From positions 10,383,691-10,447,690 of the forward strand of contig NC_064540.1 in the NCBI RefSeq assembly GCF_023856365.1: a stretch of DNA of 64,000 nucleotides, in the 5' to 3' direction. Each line of letters starts with the position of its first letter. Position 1 is the first letter of the stretch. The translations under genes were made by a program, and so were the position numbers. Shown one piece after another: positions 1-13,130 of this stretch. A model generated the notes under the pieces. That model was given only the letters and a program-made list of their open reading frames with translations, ran no database searches and was not told the DNA's origin. This DNA comes from Brienomyrus brachyistius (taxonomy: Eukaryota > Chordata > Actinopteri > Osteoglossiformes > Mormyridae).

Positions 1-686
1 ACCTTGCGGTCTAGGAATACATCCTTCTTTTGCCAACAGGTATATCTTTCCTTTGCAGCCCAACATATCCCAAGATTCATTGTGTTGGACCTTTGGAGGA
101 CGCAGCCCACAAAGGGTATGTAGTCCTTCAGAGGATGCAGCCCCTCAATTCGGAAACAGCCGAATGTCACTTTTGCCAGAAAATTAATATTGACTACAGC
201 TATAGGGGTGTTAATCGTCACAGATATATGACCAAACTTGCCTGTAGAGAACACAAGATTTAGTTCATTATGATTGTTATGATGCAGCCCTATTTTTGAA
301 TTTTTATTTATTTTTACAGTGTGAAAATAAGCATCTCTTGGGTTGTGTTATTCAGACACATTGACAGACACATTGCCTTTGGATTATAACTGTTCCTAAA
401 GTGTTTGTGCTTCTAGTTTAACAATAACGAATTTCAAAACAAATTTTCTTCCGAGTACCAACATTTCAGCACCACAATTGTGCCGATCCATGAACCCAAA
501 ACAAGTCTGTACCAAATCGAGAATGTTGTGTATTGTTATACCCTCGCTACACAGGTGTAGCATAGTTTTCTTTATTTAAAGAGGCCTGGTGAAATTTCAT
601 AGACCGCATTATAGCTGTGCTATAGTACAGTCCAGACGCATTAAAACAATATGAGTAGAAAAATCTAAAAAGAATTGTAACACTGA
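1..686. other. no gene seen
   Basis: AT-rich unique sequence. An open frame of 77 codons at 30-263 has no recognisable match or splice context. Confidence 0.5.
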
Positions 687-1003
687 GGGTGGCATGGTGG
701 TGCAGTGGTTAGCACTGTTGCCTCACACCACTAGGACCCGGGTTTGAGTCTCCGCCTGGGTTACATGTGTGTGGCGTTTGCATGTTCTCCCCATGTCGTT
801 GTGGGGCTTCCTCTGGATTTCCCCCCACAGTCCAAAGACTTGGAGTTACTAATTGGGTTAAAGCTAACTGGAGTTACTAAATTGCCAGTAGGTATGAGTG
901 AATGGTGTGTGAGTGTGCCCTGCGATGGGCTGGGTTGTTCCCAGGATAGGCTCCGGACCCCCCATGACGCAGAAGGATAAGCGGTTTGGAAAATGGATGA
1001 ATG
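687..1003 (+). repeat. tRNA-derived SINE, family A (full length)
   Basis: It starts GGTGGCATGGTGG, has an A box (TGGTGCAGTGGTTAGC) and a B box (GGGTTTGAGTC), and ends in GGAAAATGGATG. The same order of blocks recurs in the other family A copies. Slightly diverged. Confidence 0.85.
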
Positions 1004-1036
1004 TATAGATTTTAACGCTGATGCAATGTGTAGAGA

Positions 1037-1296
1037 TCCATCCATAACCACTTATGCTATTCAGGGTTGTGGGGATCTGAAGCCTAGTGGTACCTGGCAG
1101 GGAACAACGCAGGATGGGACACCGACCATCACAGGGCACAGTCACACACCTACAGGCAATTTGGTAACCCCAATTAACCTCAGCATCTTTTTGGACTGGG
1201 GGGGGGAGAAACTGGAGCACCCAGAAGGAACACCACAACAACAGGGAGAACATGCAGACTCCACACACACAGCCACGACAGAGTCTCGCATTTAGA
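1037..1296 (-). repeat. SINE family A, inverted and diverged
   Basis: An older copy in reverse orientation, tail-to-tail with the preceding SINE and about 34 bp away. Together they form an imperfect palindrome of about 600 bp. Confidence 0.75.
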
Positions 1297-1499
1297 TGGC
1301 CATTCACTGCCTGATATGCAAGTCTTTAACCTACAGACCACACTCAGTGTTCACAAGCCCCTCTGGATTTCTGTGGGGGCAAGAGACTAGGGTGAGTCAG
1401 CATTGTGAGTATTTGAATATTTCAGAATGAGTATAAAATCATTTTTAAAAAATCAAATAATAAATGAGATATGTTATATATTATTTAGCAGTAATATAG

Positions 1500-1770
1500 T
1501 AATACTTTATTAATGCCTGTGGGGAAATTCTCTTTTTGCTTAATCTCAACCTGCTTTCAATGAGACACACATACAGGTAAGAGTGAGCCTGGAGGTCACA
1601 GCAAAGGGCAGCCGCTTAAGCTGGACTGTAGGTACCCAGAGAGCTGGGGGTTAAGGGCCGTGCTCAAGGATCCATAGACATGGGACTGTTCTGGCAAGGC
1701 TGGGCTTAAACTGACAACTTTGCAGTCACAAGTATAGATACTTTAACCACTGAGCTACACACTACCCCCT
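1500..1770 (-). repeat. tRNA-derived SINE, family B
   Basis: In reverse orientation it ends at ACCACTGAGCTACACACTACC, a tRNA-like head, with internal GGGTTAAGGGCC. Related copies lie at 2880, 22440, 55620 and 56800. Confidence 0.6.
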
Positions 1771-2635
1771 ACATATAGTAATTAGTTGTGATTTAACTGT
1801 TCTCTAAAAGAGACCCACCATTCCCAAACCTGCAGCCTATGGGACTCACATAAAGCCAAAGGAAAATAAAATTAGGTGAAATAGTCACATGATAAAGGCC
1901 AGGGTATGACATGCATGTTGTGAACTGTTAGTTTGGATTCAGTAAAGACACATGCTAAAGCTTGCCCACGGTTAACTATACTGTTCCAACTCTAAAATGC
2001 ATGCTAGCCTAGACTGCTGATTTTCTAGGAGGAGTGAACACACAAACAACTCTACTGACAGTGTTTGCTTAACTCGTACTTTCTCAATTCACTCAGCTTC
2101 AATGTAAAACAAACACATTTGGTAATGGCAGATAACAAACGCTTAAAGGTTATATTTCAAAATAAATCACCCTCATAAAATACGGAGATTGGTTGGTTTT
2201 CAAACAATGAAAGAAATAAGACTTTTGCTTTAATAACTCTTGATTTAAAAGCTGATTTAACAAAGGATTAGCAAGTTAAAACAACATTCATGTAGCAAAG
2301 GCCATAACTGTGGAAAAATGAAATGGAATCGGATCCTACATTCCTCACTTGTACCTTTAATTATTAACTGATAGCACCATGGATTGAAACCTGCTTACTG
2401 TTTTATGGTGCATGCAAGCTTTCAATTAACTGCATTCAATATTCAGATGGCTACAGGTATTTAGGTTTTATGTTTTATCGCTGCGGCAGCTTTTTGTTCG
2501 GTATATTTGCAAAGTTCAGGGTTTAATGCTAAAGTGATATTTAGGGTAAAGGAATGTGAATAATACTATGAACGTTTCACATCATTTCTAATTTCTAAAA
2601 GAAAGGTTCTTGGTAGTCTAAGTCCGAAACCGTCC

Positions 2636-2745
2636 GTCTGTCCATCCATCCGCCTGCCTGTCCATCCATCCATCCATCCATCCATCCATCCATCCATCCT
2701 CCAATTGCTTATACTGGCCAGGGTTATAAGGTGCTTGAAGCCTTA
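2636..2745 (+). repeat. (CCAT)n microsatellite with SINE-tail remnant
   Basis: More than ten CCAT units followed by a decayed family A 3' end (TGCTTATACTGGCCAGGG). Reverse orientation of the tail. Confidence 0.6.
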
Positions 2746-2879
2746 TAGAACAGCATCACATCTTGTTTTTTAAATCCATGCTTTACAGACCATGAAGCGT
2801 TTCTTTGCTTGTGCACCTGGACCATGTGAATGAGCAGAAGAAAAGAAAAGCTGTAGGAGAGACACATGTAACCTGTGAT

Positions 2880-3050
2880 GGAATAGCGATACATACAGGG
2901 GACAGTAAGTTTGGGGTCAGAGTGCAGAGTCAGCCAGCATGCAGTGACCCTGGAGCTGAGGGTTAAGGGCCTTACTCATAGACACACAACTATTGTGCTG
3001 AGGCCAGGCCACAAACCAGCAACCTTCTGATGACAGAACCGCGGCTGATC
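2880..3050 (-). repeat. SINE family B
   Basis: Reverse copy with GAGGGTTAAGGGCC and CAACCTTCTGATGACAG, the B-box side of the family B head. Confidence 0.55.
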
Positions 3051-3269
3051 CCGTCAAACCACACACCTCTTCTTCTACCCATCATGCAGCGGTCCCCATC
3101 CCTATTTCTGGTGGCTTTTTCAACACCGGCGACTTCTCTCACGCCTCCTCAACATCCCTGGAACAATATGTCTGTCCACCATATAAAGCTGGACCGATCA
3201 ATCTTGGATCAGATTAGTTCTTATGTCCACCTGTGTCTCAATTTACAACAAGATCTTATGAGGAGAGCT

Positions 3270-3670
3270 TAGCTGAGCTGAATCTGTTTAGCCTCGAGCA
3301 AAGGAGACTAAGAGGGGGACATGATCCAGGTATATAAGATTCTAACAGGTCTGGATGCTGTTCAGTCAAATGGCTATTTCAATATTAGTATAAATACTAG
3401 CACTCGTGGCCATAAGTGGAAATTAGCGGGAGAACATCATAAAACGAATTTGAGGAAGCACTTCTTTACACAGCGTGTAGTTAGAATATGGAATAGTCTT
3501 CCTGCTAGTGTAGCGCAAGCTGAAACCCTGGGTTCCTTTAAATCAGAGCTAGATAAGATTTTAACAACTCTGAGCTATTAGCTAAGTTCTCCCCAAACGA
3601 GCTTGATGGGTCTCCTCTTACTTTTTAAATTACTTTTTAAATTTACTAAAGTAAATTTCTTATGTTTTTA
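3270..3670 (+). mobile_element. non-LTR retrotransposon 3' end (LINE reverse transcriptase C-terminus)
   Basis: The frame at 3321-3581 reads MIQVYKILTGLDAVQ, later TRGHKWKLAGEHHKTNLRKH, FFTQRVVRIWNSLPASV and FKSELDK. This is the conserved C-terminal tail of L2/CR1-like ORF2. It is followed by GAGCTTGATGGG and an AT-rich 3'UTR. The rest of the element is missing. Confidence 0.7.
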
Positions 3671-3784
3671 GACACCAGTGCCATTACTTCAGACCTGTAG
3701 TGTCATCAGGATTTGCCAAGAAGCAACATGCCCTTCCAGAAAATAACATTTCTGGGCCTTTCTGCAGTCCTGCAGGCTATGCTT

Positions 3785-3968
3785 TCCTACCTCACACAGC
3801 TGTTGCTCCAGCTTATAATCATCTCCTGAATTTACTGTTATGGCTTCCAGTGAGTTGGACCCTCTGCACACGTCATCAGGCCACCACGACTTGCCGTCAT
3901 ACATCTTTAACCTCCAGGAAAAGCCCACGAGTTTCATCACTCTTGGCATCCTGTCATTGGCCCGTTTG
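3785..3968 (-). other. unidentified exon-like open frame
   Basis: On the minus strand a good 3' splice site (pyrimidine tract ending TTCATGCTAG) precedes an open frame reading LSFKRANDRMPRVMKLVGFS, then WRLKMYDGKSWWPDDVCRGS and on to KLEQQLCE. A donor GAG|GTAGGA follows. The residue mix (Trp-rich, charged) looks like protein rather than repeat. I do not recognise it. It could be an exon of a gene extending left of the window, an old pseudogene or an unrecognised element. The open frame itself extends through the donor to 3689. Confidence 0.3.
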
Positions 3969-3989
3969 AAGCTCAAAGCCTAGCATGAA

Positions 3990-5560
3990 GGGTGAAGGGA
4001 ACAGCTCTGTTGTATATATTATACCACATACCCATAAATGGTGCTATTTTCAGTATTGTGCGGATGTCTGACTCTGCTATAAATCTGTGCGCTAAATTTC
4101 TCCATGCAAACCTAATTTTCTGTGATTCTTGATAACCTCATTTAACTGTATTCACTTACTGTGCATGCACTCATTTGGTTACAAGCATCTGCTTATTGTA
4201 TTAATAAAAATTCATACTGGGGGAAGCAGAGAATGGGCCATTTCAGGTGAAACATTTGCCAGTCAAAAATGCTACCTGGCAGCAGTAAATCAGTAGTGCA
4301 GTGCTATTTCCTGAGCTGGAATGCAGATGGTAAATGTTCAGGCAAGTTACAACATCCACACCCGTGGTTAGGAATGTGCCGTGAGCATGTACTGTAGCAG
4401 TGCAAGCAAGCTGTGTGCTTTCCACGTTGCTGCATTGCATTCTGGTACTTTCTATACCTACTGGCTCTATGTCATGACAATGGGAAGGAACCCAAAGATC
4501 GAAGTAACGTGTTTAAAACGAAGAGCAACAGGCCCATATTCAAATATGCAAGAAGTCTGGAAAATTGTTCCTTCTGTTTATTCTTTAGCTAGTCTTGTGT
4601 TTCTGTTTAATCCTTACGTTAGATAAATAAGGGTGGCAGAAAAAGAGATATTCCACAATAATATTTCAACAAAATGTAGTCAATTATGACACTGAAAGTG
4701 TCTAAACTGCACAGCAAATCAGAAGGTGGGACAATCCAACATTTAATAGTATTTGTTTCTGTTACACAAACACTACCAAAAAAAAAACTACTGAAATATT
4801 AAAAGTTGCTATATGTCATAGAGTTATTGTTTGAATCTACAAGGTGCTACAGTGGTATTTATTGAACCTGAAACTTCAACATCAAAATTTATTGCAACAC
4901 ACTGTATAATGACTAAAGCACAGCAGAATCAACTGGATATCAGGCACGCTTTCTGTAGTCTGTCATTTTTCACAAATAAAAAGTATTATCTCTCCAAAAT
5001 CCCCATTTTTTTAATTGAGCAGGACAAACTTCCTCATTATGTAGAAAGGGGATCCTAAAAATTAAAACAGGAAACTAAAAAGGTAGATATAAATATTGAG
5101 ACCACGTCCACTGACATAAACAGATATTCTGGACCAACTTTGGGCCTCCTCAGTAGATTTTGTGGCTGGGGGCACGAAATGCCTCCCATTTGACAAAAAT
5201 ATAAAGACACATTTATGGCATCAGATCCCACCTACAAATTTGCTTTTTTTATTTTACACTGTAACACAGTAGTAGTAGCATAACAGAAAAACCCAAAAAA
5301 CCACCTACTGTTTTTAATTGCACATGAGACTGGCATGATTGACAATTAACTGCTTATCATGTAAATAGTGGAACGATTTGCCAATGAGAATAAATCTGTC
5401 CAATCTGTGGACTCGATCTTTAAAACTCAAAACATACATAAAACTTTTTGGACAGATGCGTTGCTAATATGTATTAGATAATCTGAATTAAATGCATATT
5501 TCTAAGGCATTATACGGACACATTAAATAAAACAATAAATTATAATTCCAACATCCCACG
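3990..5560. other. no gene seen
   Basis: Unique AT-rich sequence; short frames only. Confidence 0.5.
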
Positions 5561-5570
5561 TTCCATTAAT

Positions 5571-5736
5571 CCATCCATCCATCCATCCATTTTCCAAACC
5601 GCTTATCCTACTAGGTCGCAGGGGGTCCGGAGCCTATCCCGGAAGCAATGGGCACGAGGCAGGGAACAACCCAGGATGGGGGGCCAGCCCATCGCAGGGC
5701 ACACTCACACACCATTCACTCACACATGCACACCTA
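5571..5736 (-). repeat. SINE family A, 5'-truncated, with target duplication
   Basis: 166 bp of the SINE 3' half in reverse orientation, flanked by CCATTAAT at 5563-5570 and 5737-5744. Confidence 0.8.
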
Positions 5737-6699
5737 CCATTAATCCATAATTTTGAAATAATATAACAAAAACATTTATAACATTCATTTATACTATTTA
5801 TGTCTGCTGAGTGTATACTTCTGGTCAGTAAACATAGATTTATTACTTCCTTTTTAGGAGCTAAACATTCGCCTTAAATTCCCCAAGAAAGATTTTTCAT
5901 ATTAAGAATATTAAGTGTATCAGATTTACAGCTCTGTCCATTAACTTTTTTGTTGTGCAGCAGTATTACATAGATAAATAACTTCCAGCACATTAGCATC
6001 CCCACATAACAATTTAATAAATAAGAAATTATTTAATTATGAAGTGTGTGGCACAGTGCAGGTGATACAAGTGGGGTAAAGAAGTTCCTTGTAAACATGA
6101 GCCGTGTTTAATTTAGTGCAGGTGGAACAGAGATGGGTCAGAGAGCTGAGTGTGGTTTAGGAAATTACTGTCGGCTGCATGAAAATGTGGGGTGGGGCTT
6201 ACAAAAGGTCTCCACTGGATACTCTGCTCCGACATGCATGCACCTCTACAAAAACCACAGGAAGGTATATAATGTCAGCAGATACACATGTACAGACATC
6301 TGCTATGTGTGCTGTACACTAAGGGAAATAATCATGTCATCAACTTTATTACATTAATTTGGGTAACAAAAACTTTTAGCTGTTATAATTAGTGCTGGTA
6401 GATTTCTCTGATTTCTTCATGTGAGCAAACTAGATGCCAGTAACTTTATTTGTCACTCACGCCCCCATCCAGGACCCTACTGTCACATGCAGTTATGCAT
6501 CAGACATCATGTGCTGCAGTGAAGGGGAAGTGATGTGTAGGAAGCTGCTGGTTGTATCGCAATAATAATGAAAACACTGTCAAAACAAATGACATCAACA
6601 TAAATCAGAGTTCAATAGCACACTTAGCTCTCATTAGACTTTTCTTATTAATGAACTCAACTGCATAAAAGCAGTGTAATGAAAACTGCCTCCACTGGC

Positions 6700-6815
6700 A
6701 TCTTGTACATACTGTACCCCAGTCTTCTGTACTGTGTTGCTTGGGATAGGCTTCAGGCTTCCTGTGACCCTGACCAGGATAATCAGATAGAAGATGATTG
6801 GATGGATGGATGGAT
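6700..6815 (+). repeat. old SINE/LINE tail with (ATGG)n
   Basis: TTGGGATAGGCTTCAGG, then CCCTGACCAGGATAATCAG and GGATGGATGGATGG. This is an old relative of the family A tail. Confidence 0.5.
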
Positions 6816-7079
6816 GAAGAATTGTCCCCACTAGCTGATTTACAGTCTACAGATAACTGTGCCACATATTGTGATGTTATCTTAACAACTGCTCAGACAC
6901 AAAAGTATTGCTAATCATTAATATGCTACAGAAATAAAAAGAGGATACTGTGTATATACTCTTGTTCAAAACATGCTCTGCAGTTAACCATCAAATCATT
7001 TATCTTTTTCCAGAACTAGGATAACTTACAGGAACAAAAATGTTCTGTTACATATGTTCCCCATGCTGTATAATGCCTA

Positions 7080-7325
7080 AAGACATTTTTTTTTAAGTAT
7101 AGGACATTTTATTATACTTATGGTAGGAACCATGACTCATAACTATAGCAGACAGCTTTACCCAAAGCAGCTTATGTAGCAACTCTAACAAAGCACAGCT
7201 TAATATTTCATTAAGATGTCTTCCTTAACTGTGCTCTGCACCACCTATGTTTCTCCTGGGACACAAACTTTCTAGGTACAAGTACAGCATCTCAGCCACG
7301 AAGCTACCTGATGTTCTACAGAACC
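7080..7325 (-). repeat. possible old SINE
   Basis: TTTACCCAAAGCAGCTTATG and CTCAGCCACGAAGCTACC recall fish SINE core and tRNA-like head in reverse orientation. Heavily diverged. Confidence 0.35.
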
Positions 7326-8374
7326 AGCCAATGGGGCAGTCAAGAATGGCCCTCAAAGACTAATATTCTGCGGCCACAAAGAAACACGAGCTGTGCGTCC
7401 CTGACGTCCGCCTTGCATGGTGTTGCATCATCTGTACTGCAAGATTCTCTTTCCCCGTTCCTCTAAGAAATCCGGGACAAGCATGTGCCTGTCTGCCGGC
7501 CTCGGAACCCAAGCTTGCCCCATTCCGTAAAGGCTCCACACCCAATTAGAAGAGCATCCATGGTGTAGCTTTCATGGATTCCAGAACATCTGTGGTTAGA
7601 TGAGTAGAGGAGATGCATTAAGCTGCATGGGAATGACAGTGGAAATGACAACGACGATGATGATGATTATTATTATTATTATTAGCCGGAGAAGCTCTGC
7701 AATACAGAAGAAAATTCTGGGGAAAACTCAGGTTACCAGGGTAAAAGTACAGACTCTTAAGGTCTCTGGTTCTCATTCCCACAGAATGTTATTCACCAAC
7801 ATACTTTACCAAAGCTATGACATTTACCATAAGAATCTGTACTTGTGCATATTAGCAGAAAGTTAGTTCAACATGCCGTCAGATCGAAGCACGTGTGCCA
7901 CCATGCAGAATTAAAAATAAAAAAATGATTACATATAGCGGAAAGTATGCTGCATGATAGGAAATGTCATGCAGAAAAAAACAACACCCTGGCTGGAGAA
8001 AAGCTGTTGATTGGAGAAAAAAAAACTTTTTTGTTTGTCTTTCTATGTTGTTGAATAATATATTGATATATAGCGGCTGAACTGCTGAATGACTAAGTAG
8101 AAATACTTTACCCTGATCATCCATCCATCATTTGTTACCTCCTGTTGTCTAGTCTACTCCTTATCTTGACCGGAACGTATGAATGGATACAACTACAATT
8201 GGTGTTCACAGACTAAGAACACGTCTATAATTACTTTACAATGAAATACAGTACTTTTCTCTTATACGCCCATTCCCAGCGCAAATTCTTACGGATCTAT
8301 AACCAAACGCATTCCACACGAATCTTGTGTTATTTAACAAAGAAAAGTAAAACAGCAGTTAATCTTAATATAAT

Positions 8375-8425
8375 CCATCCATCCATCCATTTTCCAAACC
8401 GCTTATCCTACTGGGTCGCGGGGGG
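8375..8425 (-). repeat. 51-bp SINE-tail micro-insertion with 13-bp target duplication
   Basis: Only the last ~50 bp of family A (GGATAAGCGGTTTGG and the ATGG tail). It is flanked by perfect ATCTTAATATAAT repeats at 8362-8374 and 8426-8438. Confidence 0.85.
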
Positions 8426-8439
8426 ATCTTAATATAATA

Positions 8440-10340
8440 TTTAATCTAAATTATTTACACAGTAAATTTAGTTCTAGTCTAGAATGAAGTAAGTAGATCA
8501 TAGTTCTACTCCAGCGTCTTGGCTACTAAAAAAGCTCTTTAAGTGGACGTTTAAATGAAAGAAAGGGAACCAATGATTAAAGGTTAGTTAGCAAACCACC
8601 ATGATCGAACATTAAAGAAGCTTTCAGCCTCCCGATGATTAAATTCCACATCATGCCTGCACTAGGCGGCTCTAAGTTCCCTGCTTCCCTGCATGATTAA
8701 ACACCCAGCCGTCCGTACACGTCAAGAATCATCACTGTTCTTCACCGGAATAAATGGTTGTTAAATTTCCATGCAAATGCAACGCAAATCACTAAATCTT
8801 AGCATATAAGTTTGTTTAGATATAGAAATGAATTTATTTATACTGGACCATTGAGCATCAAGAAACTATGATCAGTTTCCGTGAGGGCAATGTTACTTGC
8901 GTTTGTTTCTAAATTTACTCATATAGATAATGCAGAAATATGGTAGTTGTAGACAAGAATGAAAAATAATAGATCAAACGAAAACTGATTAAGCAGATGT
9001 CTTTGTGTAAAGTAAATGTAAACACATCATACACACACGATTTTCCCGGTACCTCTTACCATGCTTAATACGTATGGAGCAAAAATAATTTAACACTTAC
9101 CTTTGGAGTAGGCAGTTAATATATCCTGGGTCAGATAGGCGTTATAATTTTTTTTTTCGAAAGAGAATAATTCATCAGTTAAATCATAATAATAAAAACT
9201 TTAAAGTGACATAGTACTTTCTTCGATGGCAAGAAACATTATGCATCCAAGGAATCCGCACCTGGATTGTCAATCACAGCTGGATCTAGATATAAACAGA
9301 CAATACAGATAATACAAAACCATCAAAATGTCAGTGGTGTTTATTGCTCTGTAAAAACGTGCAACAATATGTAACTACAAAAAAAGATTTGCGTTATAAA
9401 ATATAGTCCTTTAGGACAGGAGAGGAGAGTGGGATCTACAGTACTAACTACAAACATAGGACCTAACGGGTAAGTTGTGAAACATAGAAATAATACAGAA
9501 CTAGAAGGGAACGAACTGGAAACGCCCTCTTTAGTTTGAACTTCTCAGTATGGCGGTAAGTGCACCCACGAAGGCTGGATTCTCGGTCAATGTGATGCAA
9601 ATAGACATGCGCTGAACAAACCGCTATCGACAAAACTTTGACTTTTTGAAACCTGTAAGTAGTTTGATGATTTCAGGCATTTCTCAGTTTCAAATTTTCT
9701 CTGCTTATTCAATGTGCACTGCCTAATAACTTGGTATTCTGTATTATTACTGAAAAATAAAATTAATTTGGATAAACTAATTATCAGATCCAGTTATTAA
9801 ACTTCTATTTTATACTATTAAAACATCAGTGACGATATGTACAACATACTACGTTACACCAACATTTCACTGTTTTGCTGGTAACTTGAGAGCATATTGT
9901 TCCCAAATCTTCCATAAATCTTTGTATCATCCCAGACCCTCCTCATAAATCTGCTTGTAGAAGAGTAACGTGCTGCAGGTCAGGGATAAGCTCTCTGTGG
10001 TCAATTTCTTCCATGGTGTCACCCGTGGCCTGTGACCCAGTGCTTGAAACTGCAAATAGATTTTTGTCTTCCAAGACTGTGATAGCTCTGCTTTGGTTCC
10101 TTTCCTGGAAATACTGCTTCTCTACAGCAACACATTTCAGCTTGGGGGGGGGGAGGGGCTACATTTTTAAGCTAGAGGGCATTAAATGTACTACACTACA
10201 GCTGAGCTCTCTGGTAGAAGATGGTCATCTGGCCTTTGCATGTTGTTTCTGTAAGTGTGTAAGAATAAAAGCACTTGATTCGGTACTCTGTCTTAAAAGA
10301 AGGCTGCAAATTCATGTATTCAACTTCATCTCTAATACAA
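8440..10340. other. no gene seen; unique sequence
   Basis: Mostly AT-rich. At 9551 ATGGCG|GTAAGTGC resembles a first coding exon plus donor, but no downstream exon could be attached. Confidence 0.4.
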
Positions 10341-10343
10341 CCC

Positions 10344-10490
10344 TTCACCCATTTTCCAACCTCCTATCCAGGCCAGGATTCTGGGGGGGGGGGGGGTCCT
10401 ATCCTAGACAGCAAAGGACACAAGAAAGGGGTACACCACCCAGGATAGGATGCCAATGCATTGCAGGGCAGGCCAGGGCAGACACTTTTT
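10344..10490 (-). repeat. old SINE family A fragment
   Basis: Reverse, diverged copy (CATTTTCCAACCTCC, then CAGGATAGGATGCCAATGC) interrupted by a G-run at 10382-10395. Confidence 0.55.
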
Positions 10491-11169
10491 GAGGGGCAAG
10501 TGTTTGCGCAGTTAAATTTGCCGGTGCGGGGGGCTCCTCGGAATGATGCACCGAGGATTCAGATGGGAAACACTGTCTGTGCAAAGGGGCAAGTGCTCCG
10601 GGGATTCCCCAACTGCACATCCCTGTATAACAGTTGCACACCATGGATTATTTAGAGAGGCTGCATATCTTTGAACTAGTGGAGGAAACCCAGACAGGCT
10701 GAGACCTTCTGCCCAAATACTTTGCTAATAAATCTGAGAAAAGCAGAATCACACCCTTAAATTAGCTTTACAATTCTGTTGCATTTAAATTATGGAGTCA
10801 CATAAGGCAGTTTAAGTTAACGCCCTAAGTAGTAGTTGCCCATCAAAAAGACAAGCAAACTTTTTTTTTTTTTTACTACATCTTCCAATGTCTGTTTCCC
10901 ACACGCCACCTGGTGGCCACAGGCCGCAAGCTCTCATTCTTCATACTACATAGTAGAACACTTTGTGAAAAAAGGCCAATATGGCTATATTATGTGTCTT
11001 TGATAGATGCCTGTTCAGAACAAATGATCGACAGCCTCAACCAGTCATCCATAGATAATCTGCCTCTTATCTGAGGTCGGGTCACAAGGACAGAAATCTG
11101 AGAAAGGATGCTCAGACCCCTGAACCACCTCAGCTTATTCCCTTCAATGCGGAGGAGCAACAGCTCTAC

Positions 11170-12437
11170 AGTTCTGGCCAAAAGTTTTGAGAATGACACT
11201 AATATTGGTTTTCACTAAGTCTGCTGCCTCAGTGTTCATGATGCCAATTTGCATAAACTCCAGAATGTTATGAAGAGTGATCAGATAAATTGCAATTAAT
11301 TGCAAAGTCCCTCTTTGCCATGAAAATGAACTTTATCCCAAAAAACCCATTTCCAACGCATTTCGGCCACAAAAGGACCTGCTAACATCATTTCAGTGAT
11401 TCTCTCATTAACACAGGAGAGAGTGTTGACGAGGACAAGGCTGGAGATCACTCTGTCATGCTGATTGAGTTAGAATAACAGACTGAATGCTTTATAAGGA
11501 GGGTGCTGCTTGACATCATTGTACTCCCACTGTTAACCATGGAAACATGTACAGTCATCGTTTTGCACAAAAAGGGCTTCACAGGCAACAATATTGCTGC
11601 TTGTAAGATTGCACTTAAATCAACCATTTATCGCATCATCAAGAACTTCAAGGAGAGAGATTCAATTGCTGTGAAGAAGGCTTCAGGGCGCCCAAGAAAG
11701 TCCAACAAGTGCCTCGTGAAGTTGATTCAACTGCAGAATCAGGGCACCACCAGAGCAGAGCTTGCTCAGGAATGGCAGCAGGCAGGTGTGTGTGCATCTC
11801 CAAGACTTTTGGAGATGGCTTGGTGTCAAGAAGGGCAGCAAAGAAACCACTTCTCTCCAAGAATAACATCAGGGACAGACTGATATTCTGCAAAAGGTAC
11901 AGGGATTGGGGCATCCGGAAAAAAGACTGTCTGCATTTATGTTTGGGGTTGCTTTTCAGCCAAGGGAGTGGGCTCACTCACACACAGCCATGAATACAAA
12001 AATTATACCAAAACGTCCTCCGAGAATAACTTCTCCCAACCATCCAAGAGCAGTTTGGTGATGAACAATGTCTTTTCCAGTATGATGGAGCACCGTGCCA
12101 TAAGGAAAAAGAGATACCTAAGTGGCTCGGGGAACAAAACATCAACATTTTGGGTCCATGGCCAGGAAACTCCCCAGACCTTTATCTCATTGAGAACTTA
12201 TGGTCAATCCTCAAGAGGCGGATGGACAAACAAAAACCCACAAATTCTGACAAACTCTAAGCATTGATTATGCAAGAATGGGCTGCCATCAGTCAGGATT
12301 TGGCCAAGAAGTTGACTGACAGCAGCCAACCAGAGGCTTTGAGAAAGAAGGGCCAACACTACAAATATTGACTCTTTACATAAACTTCATGCAATTGTTA
12401 ATAAACGCCATTCACACATATGAAATGCTTGTAATTA
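11170..12437 (+). mobile_element. dead Tc1/mariner transposon (copy 1)
   Basis: It starts with TTCTGGCCAAAAGTTTTGAG, a Tc1-like terminal sequence. The frame at 11503 encodes HKKGFTGNNIAACKIALKST and GRPRKSNKC, the paired-type DNA-binding region. After a frameshift the catalytic half is recognisable (FQYDGAPCHKEKEIPKWL, GNSPDLYLIENLWSILK). The D-D-E catalytic block is broken by frameshifts and a stop, and the right terminal repeat is lost where it abuts the next Tc1 copy. Confidence 0.8.
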
Positions 12438-13130
12438 TACAGCTGTGTTCAAAGTTATAGGAGTCCGACATCACTAACCTGATAAATCACTGTTTTTGGT
12501 AGAAATTATATATCTACATAGCAAGTAATTTACTAGTAGGTGTAGTAGAGTAATGGGAAAACCAACAAACCTAACAGTCATGACATGCATGCTGCTGATT
12601 CTGTGTAATTGAATCATTAATTGAAAGCGGCATGTTCCAAATAATAACAGTGTGAAGTTCAATTAGTGAGGCCATTCGTTCTGTGAAAAACCAGGTGCCA
12701 ATAATGGGCCTTATTTAAGTAAGGAAGGCAGCAAATGTTGTGCATGCTGTCAGTGGTTATAATGCATTTCTCTCTGAAATTCTGAGTAAAATGGGGTGTT
12801 CCAGACATTGTTCAGAAGAACAGCGTACCTTGATTAAAAAGTTGATTGGAGAGAGGAAAACATATAAAGAAGTGCAGAAAATGATAGGATACTCAGCTAA
12901 AATGATCGCAAATGCTTTAAAATGGCAACCAAAACTTAAAAGACGTGGAAGAAAACGAAAAACTACCATTCGAATGGATCGAAGTATAAACAAAATGGCA
13001 AAGGCTCAGCCAATGATCAGCTCCAGGAAGATCAAAGAAGGTCTAAAGTTACCTGTGAGTACTGTTACAATCAGATGACGCCTATGTGAAGCCAAGCTAT
13101 CTGCAAGAAGCCCCTGCAAAGTCCTATCAG
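12438..13130 (+). mobile_element. truncated Tc1/mariner transposon (copy 2)
   Basis: It starts CAGCTGTGTTCAAAGTTATAG. The frame at 12740-13078 encodes CSEEQRTLIKKLIGERKTYK and KWQPKLKRRGRKRKTTIRMD, the transposase DNA-binding half of another Tc1 subfamily. The catalytic half is absent; the element stops where an inverted SINE-like pair begins. Confidence 0.75.

Noticed and set aside
993..1295. 100-codon plus-strand frame
   Set aside because: It lies wholly inside an inverted SINE and its translation is SINE sequence.
9551..9562. ATGGCG|GTAAGT as a first coding exon
   Set aside because: No second exon or protein match could be joined to it.
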